From NCBI GenBank assembly GCA_003489165.1, contig DNJG01000164.1, positions 1 through 30,022 of the forward strand: a DNA stretch of 30,022 bases. The letters run 5' to 3'. The notes below the pieces were generated by a model. That model had not been told where the DNA came from and searched no databases. It saw only the letters and a program-made list of their open reading frames with translations. This document shows positions 18,301 to 25,264 of the stretch, in pieces. The DNA comes from Nitrospinota bacterium. GTDB lineage: Bacteria; Nitrospinota; Nitrospinia; UBA9942. Made by a program: the position numbers and the translations under genes. Within the stretch, counting starts at the first letter, position 1; every line of letters starts with the position of its first letter.

Positions 18301-19773
18301 CTGAAGGTCAGAAACAAACAATATGTTGTTAATCTCTATGAAAAAATAAAAAAGGCAATAAGTAATGGGCATTGGGTTTTGGATAAAAGAGAGGGTTTAT
18401 TTGTTAAGGAAGTGATTCTTAAATTAAAAAAGAAAAACGACATTGATTTATCTAATAACAAAGATAAAAAGTATAGATTTTCATTCAGAAATCTTGCCTT
18501 TTTAAAGACTCAACCAATACTTGCTGAATTTGGGGATAAATTGGCAGGAACCTATTTGCCTGATTCATACTACTATTTTGATAGAAATGGCGATTTGAAA
18601 TATGTGGATTTCCCTGAGCAGGTTCCATGGTATGTGAAGGCTATATATAAATTACATTTGGATAGATTTATTGACTTAAAGGAGACACCTATTTTGTCAT
18701 TGAGCTTTCCTAATCCAGAATTAGTCAGCAGTCAGAAGTCAGAAGTCAAAAGTTTTCCTGACGAGTGGAGGGTGGTGTTGGGTCTTGATTTTGACGGAGA
18801 CGAAAAAGAGGACAATAGGATTGAAACACTTGTGCCAGCCGCTGGTCTGGTTGATAGAAAATTGCTGTTATCTGTTCATGCGTATGAAATAGCTAAAGAA
18901 AAGTTTCCTGATAAAAAGACTTATAATCTCCTCTCTATAGGGACAAGTCATCCTGAAGATAAAGAAATTCTCTATCAAACCATTATGAGCAAAAAGCTAA
19001 TAAGGTACAGGGAGCATATATATAAACCGATTGATTTTAAAAAAGATGCAGATGTGCTTGAGATTGACGGCAAGAGGTATAATCTGACTGAAGGCGAAGG
19101 ATTAAAGGCAAAGAGTGAAAAGAAAGAGGTTAAAGGCGATGATAATGAATGGGTTGAATTTAAAAATGTTTATTTAACGATTGGTGAGCATAGTCTGAAT
19201 GTTTTAGAAAATGATAGGTTCAAGGTAGAAATGGTGGAGATAAAGCAAGTTGAAAGTGAAAAGTTGAAAGTTGAAAGTTATAAAACACCAAAGATAGAAT
19301 TTAAGAAGATAAACCCAACAAGATACATAGTGGATGTGAGGGAGACAAAGGGACCGTTTACATTGGTATTCAGCGAGAGTTTTCATGAAGGGTGGAAGGC
19401 GTATGTAAGAAAGTCAGGAGTCAGGAGTCAGGAGTCAGGAGGAAAGACTATTCCTGATAAACAATTAACCGATAACGAGCCGTGGTCTGCATTGTGGAGC
19501 GTATTGAAGGATAGGGACAAGAGAATCGAAATTAAAGACCATTTTGTGGTGAATGGGTATGCAAATGGATGGATAGTTCCTGCCGGACAGTTTAAAGTTC
19601 AAAGTTCAAGGTTCAAAGTTGAAGAGAAAGACCAGCAAGATTTTCAAATTGTGCTTGAGTATAAGCAGCAGAGGTTGTTTGAGATTGGGGTATTGATTTC
19701 TGCTGCGACTTTGCTTGGGTGTATTGGGTATTTAGGATATGGATTCGTGAGGAAAAGAAGGAAAAATGAATAA
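15358..19773 (+). CDS. Very large GT-C-like (AftD/YfhO-like) membrane protein
   Basis: The protein has 1471 residues. The first ~470 hold about eleven membrane helices (starting FEVILILLVGLVPLIWF at ~23-40). A long, presumably periplasmic region follows, with VGGDPSGWLFSKP, LNVKYLLYH and FSESFHEGWKAYV stretches seen in YfhO-like and arabinofuranosyltransferase-like membrane proteins. A last helix (~1440-1462) is followed by KRRK, placing the C terminus in the cytoplasm. The plan resembles AftD-type GT-C enzymes, which use polyprenyl-phosphate sugars; assignment is by architecture and short motifs only. At least five 7-bp repeat patches (17450-19624) encode hydrophilic stretches such as VRSQESG and RFKVE. 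It starts 5 bp after the SPASM gene and overlaps the next gene by 8 bp. Confidence 0.75.
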   Translation: MQTDFKGYKPSYLKTLPGFLNYRTTFEVILILLVGLVPLIWFKDSLLINFHDFNFSLRPIVNRFFYTWEDIHAPGSGNTRHLAEIFYRSFIALPTKLGISLATMEKMYFVLVFISSGLSMYYLTSILVPKEQRGVAPLASAFFYMFNPFIMNDLWHILFLVDFYALFPLIFALYIKGLREKRFFIYSFLISAIFATILSHAMVNPVSLVIGSLILFSYLIAYLIDKRKDRHKVINAFKFNLYLVIVWLFLNSWWLFPQISTLSQEFSYATGATEDIGITTSSILQVESKRSTLLNVFRLGGGWGFNGEYKGDAYVSYAEVYSTPFFQIIGFLIPILVFYGLLKKGVKHSFYFGVLAIIGLFLIKGTQPPFGGAFLWIFKNIPLFAIFRHFQDKFSHIVVLSYAFLFGMGINYLINFLKSISNTYKNQITAFTLVVIFVAIFGIYAYPMWTGEVISKGGEIIPSGHIKVPEYYTEADIWLKKQKDDFRIFSLPFSKLFYAVYNWEYGYVGGDPSGWLFSKPTITSNTGKSFEIPLQVAKVFSEGELKEEISKTLALLNVKYLLYHNDTNWEYIKDHPWWFFASPKKDKSILNRQKGIYFENSFGKLDFYKISDDYFLPHIYPAHAITSVASDIGSLIPLTYTSYLDGYPALAFTEQQNKSSLMMVMGERVEAKGEEMKGNKILFVNSNFNDLIVDLSKVESQFENSRFKVESKGIYEVWVENIKGLEDKVLRFEVGGKEFEFGGKRIEDVGKGYGTKSKWVKGGVVELDKGKHRISVRSQNKEELKELPRDMEIVVVPKEKFEEYKDIISQKFENYLFYIDKDKTEDMLKDEEKLRDIKLNSDNPFRIGKQQFYIPENGNYSLKTFIKPKRDFLNSGFVGSSSNNSSRAYLEAVFGWDIKGLNTIYKQDISDDGMHIDAYFQGKGDIKESVVFTKKFSDIDIKKRPYLALSFEMEDPSVQEVEMDIMYIDPYSWFFKNKKLSLKVRNKQYVVNLYEKIKKAISNGHWVLDKREGLFVKEVILKLKKKNDIDLSNNKDKKYRFSFRNLAFLKTQPILAEFGDKLAGTYLPDSYYYFDRNGDLKYVDFPEQVPWYVKAIYKLHLDRFIDLKETPILSLSFPNPELVSSQKSEVKSFPDEWRVVLGLDFDGDEKEDNRIETLVPAAGLVDRKLLLSVHAYEIAKEKFPDKKTYNLLSIGTSHPEDKEILYQTIMSKKLIRYREHIYKPIDFKKDADVLEIDGKRYNLTEGEGLKAKSEKKEVKGDDNEWVEFKNVYLTIGEHSLNVLENDRFKVEMVEIKQVESEKLKVESYKTPKIEFKKINPTRYIVDVRETKGPFTLVFSESFHEGWKAYVRKSGVRSQESGGKTIPDKQLTDNEPWSALWSVLKDRDKRIEIKDHFVVNGYANGWIVPAGQFKVQSSRFKVEEKDQQDFQIVLEYKQQRLFEIGVLISAATLLGCIGYLGYGFVRKRRKNE
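17450..17490. repeat. Degenerate in-frame 7-bp repeat in the large membrane protein gene
   Basis: GTGGAAAGTCAATT, then GGTTCAAGGTTGAG and AGT, read as decayed heptamers of the AGTTCAA/AGTTGAG kind. They encode about residues 698-711 (ESQFENSRFKVES). The RFKVE peptide recurs twice more near the C terminus. Confidence 0.55.
18724..18755. repeat. In-frame 7-bp tandem repeat, GTCAGAA type
   Basis: Units are GTCAGCA (18724-18730), GTCAGAA (18731-18737), GTCAGAA (18738-18744) and GTCAAAA (18745-18751), then a partial GTTT. They encode VSSQKSEVKS at about residues 1123-1132. Confidence 0.88.
19249..19278. repeat. In-frame 7-bp tandem repeat, GTTGAAA type
   Basis: Units are GTTGAAA, GTGAAAA, GTTGAAA and GTTGAAA, then GT. 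They encode VESEKLKVES around residues 1298-1307. A related shorter stretch (GGTTCAAGGTAGAA) lies 30 bp upstream at about 19218-19231. Confidence 0.88.
19413..19442. repeat. Perfect in-frame 7-bp tandem repeat, 4 x GTCAGGA
   Basis: Four identical GTCAGGA units (19413-19440) are followed by GG. They encode SGVRSQESGG at about residues 1353-1362. The lack of divergence suggests a recent expansion or insertion. Confidence 0.93.
19590..19624. repeat. In-frame 7-bp tandem repeat, GTTCAAA type
   Basis: Units are GTTTAAA, GTTCAAA, GTTCAAG, GTTCAAA and GTTGAAG. They encode FKVQSSRFKVEE at about residues 1412-1423, just before the C-terminal membrane helix. Confidence 0.9.
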
Positions 19774-20476
19774 ACTTAAAAATATTTTTTTAACCAACAA
19801 ACAATTAATTTTAAGTGTCCTAATTCACGCCGGCCTTATGTGGGCATCTCTTGCCTTTGCCTATAACAGTTACAAAGAATATTTCATAAGGACCAAATGG
19901 GAACTACCTTTTGAACTCAAGTCCGCTATAAAGGCTACATTCCCATGGACCATTATCGTATTTGCCGTTTTATTTCTCCTGTATAACATGGTGCGGGATA
20001 GAAAGCATGAATATCCATCATATAGGCAATATGTGGCTTTTTTTATTCTTCAGGCACTTATCGTAAATTTTATCTTTCTTTCAAAGGGAGTTCCTATCTT
20101 GATTGTTCAGAACCTTGCCCTCTTATATCTTGCTATATTTCTCTTTATCTGGGGTGGAATAAAAAGATTTATGGCCATAGATACAACAGGATGGGCAGAA
20201 GAACTTCTCCCCTCGGTCATCTATAAACCCTTGCAAAATAATATGCCAAAAATAAGAGAATACTGTAAGGCATATAGCAAAAAAAAATCATCAACTCCAT
20301 TTGTCATTGGTTTTATAGTCTTACTTATGATATGTGCCTTTCTTTTAATCTTCAAGCAGGAAAAGGCTGGTGAGAATCTGGCAAATATTGCATACTTTTT
20401 ACTTGTGATTGGGGTGGGGATAGAGATATATAAATTGATTAAAAATGGAAATACAGATGAAGAAAAGCAGGATTGA
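19766..20476 (+). CDS. Unrecognised polytopic membrane protein
   Basis: I do not recognise the family. The 236 residues contain about six hydrophobic segments: LILSVLIHAGLMWASLAF (~14-31), FPWTIIVFAVLFLLYNM, YVAFFILQALIVNFIFL, LALLYLAIFLFIWGG, TPFVIGFIVLLMICAFLLIF and NIAYFLLVIGVGIEIY. A charged linker lies between the fourth and fifth (about 140-180). A good purine-rich site (GAAGGA) precedes the ATG, which overlaps the end of the large GT-C-like gene by 8 bp. The next gene, a DUF2079-type protein, overlaps its 3' end. The tight overlap on both sides suggests the three membrane proteins act together. No catalytic motif was seen. Confidence 0.75.
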   Translation: MNKLKNIFLTNKQLILSVLIHAGLMWASLAFAYNSYKEYFIRTKWELPFELKSAIKATFPWTIIVFAVLFLLYNMVRDRKHEYPSYRQYVAFFILQALIVNFIFLSKGVPILIVQNLALLYLAIFLFIWGGIKRFMAIDTTGWAEELLPSVIYKPLQNNMPKIREYCKAYSKKKSSTPFVIGFIVLLMICAFLLIFKQEKAGENLANIAYFLLVIGVGIEIYKLIKNGNTDEEKQD

Positions 20477-22100
20477 TTTTGTTACCTTATCACTCCTATT
20501 GCTATTAACAATTCTGCCAGCAGGTACTTTTTTTAGCTCCCATTTCACTCAGACAGCTGCTTACCCAGAGATTGCATTTCTTAAATATTTCACTATACCG
20601 CTCATTGGTTTTTCTTTAGGCAGTGTAATATTCCTCGGTATACTGCTGAATGATTGGATGTTGTCAGCCAGATGGTTTTCTTTTGTAGATAAGCATCTTA
20701 AGACCATAATATTTGCTGCAACCTGCGCATTCCTCATCGGTTTTTCTATCTTTGCTGTCCTCAGATATACTTCTCTACACACTTCTGTTCTTGACATGGG
20801 AACATATGACCGTAAAATCTGGAACATATCAGTTGCTTCTGGAGCTGCTGTATTGTACGAGTCGGCAGTTGTACATTTTCAGCCAATATTGATACTTTAT
20901 GGATTGCTTTACAAGGTTTACGATTCACCTGTCATCATCCAAATCCTGCAAGCTGTCGTTACGGTATCAGGTATTGTCCCTCTCTGTCTGATATCTAAAA
21001 AAAATTTGGACAATAAATTTATTATTGTTTTAATTGCCATAGCTTATCTACTCTATCCTCCGGTTGGCTTTAATGCTTCATTGGATTTTCACCCGGACCA
21101 TTTGTATGTGCCTTTGAGTATATGGGCATTTTACTTTGCAGAAAAGAATAAATATATTCCAGCAATATTATTTGTTGGTATAGGGGCTATGGCTAAAGAA
21201 TCATTTATTCTCGGGGCTGCTTTTTTCGGATTATATCTTGCTTTGGAAAAGAAAAAATACTTGGTTGGTATGGCATCATTTATATTTTTTTCCCTTTTGT
21301 TTTTAATAGTTGTTTTTATAATACTTCCTTCCGTTAACCAAATACCAACATTTGCAGAATTTTATAGCGAAAATACAAATGCATTCAATATCAAGTCGTT
21401 AATAAATGTATTGTTGAGTTGGAAGGTGCGGAAGTTGCTTTTTATCTATTTTTTATTGGCTCCACTATTATTTTTGCCGTTATTGGAATGGAAGAGATTT
21501 TTACCGGCATTACCATTTATAGCAATACCATTGTTATCTATGACATATCTGCATTCTGCTATTGACAGCCAATACACGGCAGGGATTATAGCTCCTGCCT
21601 TTGTGACACTGATTTTTTCTCTTAAAAAAATTGGTAACTGTTATGGTATAAGATATACAAATGCCTTTGCAGTTTTAGTAATGGTGATGACTCTGACATT
21701 TCATGTTGCACATGGTCCAAGCCCTTTATCCTTAAGTTTTTGGAAAGAGGGATGGGCTGAAATATGGCATAAATCTAATTACATCTCAGGTGAACATGAG
21801 AAAATTATAAAGAAAGCCATATATAAAATTTCAGATGATCCCACTAAGATGGTTATATCGCAAGGAAATATAAATCATGCAAGACTTGCTCACCGTTACA
21901 AAAATTGGACTTTCCCTTATAGGTGGGAAGATGCTGATTATATACTTTTGGATTTAAATAAGTCATTGCTGATATACGATAATATAAATGGTAAAGAATT
22001 TATTAAAGAACTGCAGAAAGTTAAGAATAATTCTTGGTTTCAACTGGAGTTTGAACAGGATAGTGTGCTGCTATTTAAAAAAATTCAAAAGAAAACATAG
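20445..22100 (+). CDS. DUF2079-like polytopic membrane protein
   Basis: This is a 551-residue integral membrane protein with about ten or more hydrophobic segments. The sequence HTSVLDMGTYDRKIWNISV resembles the DUF2079 signature around an acidic loop after the first helices, and LDFHPDHLYVPLSIWAFY is the second conserved region. DUF2079 proteins resemble GT-C glycosyltransferases in layout (acidic residues in the first large extracytoplasmic loop), so a role as a lipid-linked-sugar glycosyltransferase is plausible but not demonstrated. The start is uncertain: ATG at 20445 overlaps the upstream gene by 32 bp, and the in-frame ATG at 20457 (KKSRIDFV) overlaps by 20 bp. A flippase gene follows after 9 bp. 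Confidence 0.78.
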   Translation: MEIQMKKSRIDFVTLSLLLLLTILPAGTFFSSHFTQTAAYPEIAFLKYFTIPLIGFSLGSVIFLGILLNDWMLSARWFSFVDKHLKTIIFAATCAFLIGFSIFAVLRYTSLHTSVLDMGTYDRKIWNISVASGAAVLYESAVVHFQPILILYGLLYKVYDSPVIIQILQAVVTVSGIVPLCLISKKNLDNKFIIVLIAIAYLLYPPVGFNASLDFHPDHLYVPLSIWAFYFAEKNKYIPAILFVGIGAMAKESFILGAAFFGLYLALEKKKYLVGMASFIFFSLLFLIVVFIILPSVNQIPTFAEFYSENTNAFNIKSLINVLLSWKVRKLLFIYFLLAPLLFLPLLEWKRFLPALPFIAIPLLSMTYLHSAIDSQYTAGIIAPAFVTLIFSLKKIGNCYGIRYTNAFAVLVMVMTLTFHVAHGPSPLSLSFWKEGWAEIWHKSNYISGEHEKIIKKAIYKISDDPTKMVISQGNINHARLAHRYKNWTFPYRWEDADYILLDLNKSLLIYDNINGKEFIKELQKVKNNSWFQLEFEQDSVLLFKKIQKKT

Positions 22101-22109
22101 CAAGCTAAT

Positions 22110-23522
22110 ATGAATATTTTACGCAATTTTTCATTTCTCACCACTGCCCACATAATTGAGAAGCTCATTACATTTGTCATCATTATTGCCCTTGCCAGAT
22201 ATTTAGGTGTTGAAGGCTATGGAGTATATGCTCTTGCTTTATCTTTTGTCGGGCTTTTTGGCCATGTCTTTGACGGTGGATTGAACCTCTTGTTAATGAG
22301 AGAGATGTCAAGAAAGAATACAGACAGGCCACAGTTGGTGGGCCATGTTTTTATTGGTAAGATCTTTTTGGGACTGATTGTGCTTATTTTAATTATTCTG
22401 TTAGCAATAATTTTGGATTATAAACAAAATGTTTTGTTTAGTATTGTGATTTATGGCATATCAATGTTCTTTTTATCATTTTCTAATACATTCAGGTCTG
22501 TATTTATTGCATCAGGAAGGACAGAATTTGAAGGGGGACTACTGACATTGAGTCGCCTTCTGCTATTAAGCGGTATCATCATCTTTGTAATTTTTGACAT
22601 CAGGCTTCCGGGGATTATGTTTACGCATGTGATTGCTGTTGTAGTTGTCGTAATGATTGGTTTTTATCTATGTAAAAGATTTTTTTTTGCCCCTTCATGG
22701 GATATGGATTATCAAAATATTAAAAAACTGCTTAAAGAATCTATGCCGTTTGCAATAGGTGCAATTATGGGGGAGGTATTCTTCAATATTGACAGTGTAA
22801 TGATTTCTAAGCTAGTCAGCATAGAGTCTGTTGGATATTATAATGCTGCTTATAAAATGTCATTTGCAGGGATGTTGTTTGCAAATACCTTGACTCTTGT
22901 TGCCTATCCATATTTCTCACGGAAATGGCCGGAAGATAAAGACGGTATTTTTAGAATGTTTGGAGGGATATTCAAGATACTCGTTGTTATCAGTTGTGCC
23001 TTTTCACTATCCGCAACCATCTTATCGGATCATATTATAATGCTTGTTTTTGGGGAGCAGTATAAAGAGAGTGTTATGCTGTTTAATATTCTTGTCTGGT
23101 CAGTGCCTCCGTTATATATAATGCATCTTACAGGAAGGGCTTTGGAGGCTATCGGAGAACAGCGATTTACTGCAAATACAATGATCATAAGTGTTATGAT
23201 AAACATACTATTAAATTTTATATTAATTTTTAAATATAAGGCTATAGGTGCTTCTATTGCTACTGTTTTTACCAGCTTTTTAATAGTGGCCATCCATATG
23301 GTATGCTTGAAGAAGAAGATGGGGTTTACCAGCACCAGGACTCCTGTCGCTAAAATAGGCATTTGTCTATTTGTCCTATCAATTGTTATATTATTGCTCA
23401 AGAATTTTAATTGGTTTGTAGCGGCCTCTGCTGGGCTAATTGTATACTGTGTATTATTAATCTTATTAAATGTTTTAGGAAAAAACGATATTGCAATGTT
23501 GAGGGCGAAAAATGTTCAATAA
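22110..23522 (+). CDS. Second MOP-superfamily oligosaccharide flippase
   Basis: The protein has 470 residues and about 12-14 membrane helices. The N terminus (NFSFLTTAHIIEKLITFVII, then ALARYLGVEGYGVYALALSF) is the classic start of Wzx/RfbX-type flippases, and GEVFFNIDSVMISKLVSIES opens the second half of the MOP fold, with the aspartate in the helix. It would move a lipid-linked glycan across the inner membrane. Compared with the first flippase (1986-3293) it looks much more like the standard polysaccharide biosynthesis family, so the two probably have different substrates. It sits between the membrane-enzyme module and the GT4-methyltransferase fusion. Confidence 0.9.
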   Translation: MNILRNFSFLTTAHIIEKLITFVIIIALARYLGVEGYGVYALALSFVGLFGHVFDGGLNLLLMREMSRKNTDRPQLVGHVFIGKIFLGLIVLILIILLAIILDYKQNVLFSIVIYGISMFFLSFSNTFRSVFIASGRTEFEGGLLTLSRLLLLSGIIIFVIFDIRLPGIMFTHVIAVVVVVMIGFYLCKRFFFAPSWDMDYQNIKKLLKESMPFAIGAIMGEVFFNIDSVMISKLVSIESVGYYNAAYKMSFAGMLFANTLTLVAYPYFSRKWPEDKDGIFRMFGGIFKILVVISCAFSLSATILSDHIIMLVFGEQYKESVMLFNILVWSVPPLYIMHLTGRALEAIGEQRFTANTMIISVMINILLNFILIFKYKAIGASIATVFTSFLIVAIHMVCLKKKMGFTSTRTPVAKIGICLFVLSIVILLLKNFNWFVAASAGLIVYCVLLILLNVLGKNDIAMLRAKNVQ

Positions 23523-23537
23523 AAAGGGGATGGCATA

Positions 23538-25217
23538 ATGAAGATATTGATAAGCTGGCATGCAGCTGTTGAACCATCCTACCGAAAGCTATTCTCAGAA
23601 CTTGCTCTGCAAGGCGCAGAGATAAAGCTTATTGTGCCATATGAATGGACAGAAGGGGGGCGTTTGGTGGCTTTTCAGCACGATAAAACAGATAGGTATG
23701 ATATTTCAGCGTTAAATACTATTTTTACGAATCGCATAAGGGGATTTTTCTACCCTGGTGTTAAAAGGCTTTGGAAAGAGATAGCAGATTTTAAACCGGA
23801 TATAATTCATATCATGGAAGAGCCTTTTAGTTTTGCTGCTGCTGAGTTTATGCTGCTTGCAAAGATTGCTGTGCCTGAATGTAAGGTGGTTTTGTTTTCT
23901 TTTGAAAATATTGATTTTCCTCAGAGGTTTCCTTATTCAAGGTTGCAGAATTTTAATCTAAAAAATGCTGACGCTATGGTGGTGGTACCTGAAGAGGGTG
24001 TTAAACTCTGGAAGAATAGAGGCTTTAGAAATGATATATTTCATATTCCGGTAGGTATTGACACAGAACTGTTTCATAGGGTATCTGCAGATAAAATGTT
24101 AGAATCATTAAAAAGTGTTGGCATCGAAAGAGGTAATACCTTTAAAATAGGATATGTGGGAAGAATAGCAAAAGAAAAGGGGATTGACGCTTTAATTGAA
24201 GCTGTAGACAAGCTAAGGGAAAAAGGGAAGCAATGTTTTCTTTATATTGTCGGTAGTGGGAACTATACGGATATTCTTACAAAAAAGGTAGCTGCAACCG
24301 GTATTAAGGATCAGGTTAAATTTATGACAGCACTCAAGCAGGAGGAACTGCCAGCCTTTTACAGTTTGATGGATATATTAGTACTCCCTTCACATACAAC
24401 CCAGTCTTGGAAGGAGCAATTCGGCAGAGTGCTGGTAGAAGCAATGGTATGTGAGGTTCCTGTAATAGGTTCTTCCTCCGGAGAGATACCTAATGTAATT
24501 AGTGACGTTGGTTTGGTCTTTCCTGAAGGCGATGAAAAGGCTTTATCTAATTGCATAGAAAGGTTGATGGATGATGAAGCATTAAGAGAGGAATTTGCTC
24601 TCAAGGGGAAGGAAAGAGTAATTACACATTATTCATGGAAGGCTGTGGCAAAAGAGTATATAAAGATGTATAAAGGGTTAATAAAAAAGTCCAGGTATGT
24701 GTGTGCCCTTAATCTTGGATGCGGAAAAAATGAAGTAAAGGGTGCAATAGGGGTGGATATATATAAAACAGAGATTACAGATGCAATCTGCAATTTGAAT
24801 AAACATTTTTTCCCATTTAGAAGCAATACCTTTAATAAGATATATGTCATAGATGTTCTGGAGCATCTTGAGGATGTAAAAATGGTAATGGAGGAAATAC
24901 ACCGTATTTCAAAACCCGGGGCTGAGGTCTATATAAATGTTCCTCATTTCAGCAGTACTCACGCATATGGTGATTTTACACATAAACATTTTTTTAATAC
25001 GGAATCATTTGGTTTTTTTACAGGGAAATTTCCGCAGTACGATTTTTATAGTACGGTCAGATTTGATATGGTTGAGTTTAAAATAAATTTCTGGAGGTTG
25101 CATAGATTGAATGGCATTTCATCCTTTGCCAACCGTTTTCCTCTTTTTTATGAAAAATATTTTGCCTTTGTATTTCCAGCAATGAATATTGAGGTTACTC
25201 TGAAGGTTGTAAAATAA
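23538..25217 (+). CDS. Fusion protein: GT4 glycosyltransferase plus SAM methyltransferase
   Basis: The 559 residues combine two enzymes in one frame. Residues 1 to about 380 are a GT4 GT-B fold: the donor domain has IGYVGRIAKEKGIDALIEAV and the EX7E motif in EQFGRVLVEAMVCEVPVIG. From about 390 a class I methyltransferase follows, with the SAM loop LNLGCGKNEVKGAIGVDI (from ~391), DVLEHLEDVKMVMEEIHRI (from ~439) and VPHFSSTHAYGDFTHKHFF. The short join (about 380-390) has no stop or frame slip, so this is a true fusion. It implies coupled sugar addition and methylation, for example capping a chain end. A good ribosome binding site (AAGGGGATGG) precedes the ATG. Confidence 0.9.
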   Translation: MKILISWHAAVEPSYRKLFSELALQGAEIKLIVPYEWTEGGRLVAFQHDKTDRYDISALNTIFTNRIRGFFYPGVKRLWKEIADFKPDIIHIMEEPFSFAAAEFMLLAKIAVPECKVVLFSFENIDFPQRFPYSRLQNFNLKNADAMVVVPEEGVKLWKNRGFRNDIFHIPVGIDTELFHRVSADKMLESLKSVGIERGNTFKIGYVGRIAKEKGIDALIEAVDKLREKGKQCFLYIVGSGNYTDILTKKVAATGIKDQVKFMTALKQEELPAFYSLMDILVLPSHTTQSWKEQFGRVLVEAMVCEVPVIGSSSGEIPNVISDVGLVFPEGDEKALSNCIERLMDDEALREEFALKGKERVITHYSWKAVAKEYIKMYKGLIKKSRYVCALNLGCGKNEVKGAIGVDIYKTEITDAICNLNKHFFPFRSNTFNKIYVIDVLEHLEDVKMVMEEIHRISKPGAEVYINVPHFSSTHAYGDFTHKHFFNTESFGFFTGKFPQYDFYSTVRFDMVEFKINFWRLHRLNGISSFANRFPLFYEKYFAFVFPAMNIEVTLKVVK

Positions 25218-25264
25218 GGTCTGCAGGATGGGTTCCCCCCAACAAACTTTACAACAAAATAGAG

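Noticed and set aside
18724..19624. Tandem repeats as a possible CRISPR array
   Set aside because: Units are 7 bp, contiguous, without spacers, and lie in frame within a coding sequence.
23030..23401. Minus-strand open frame of 123 residues inside the second flippase
   Set aside because: It is antisense to a conserved membrane protein, with no ribosome binding site or recognisable domain.
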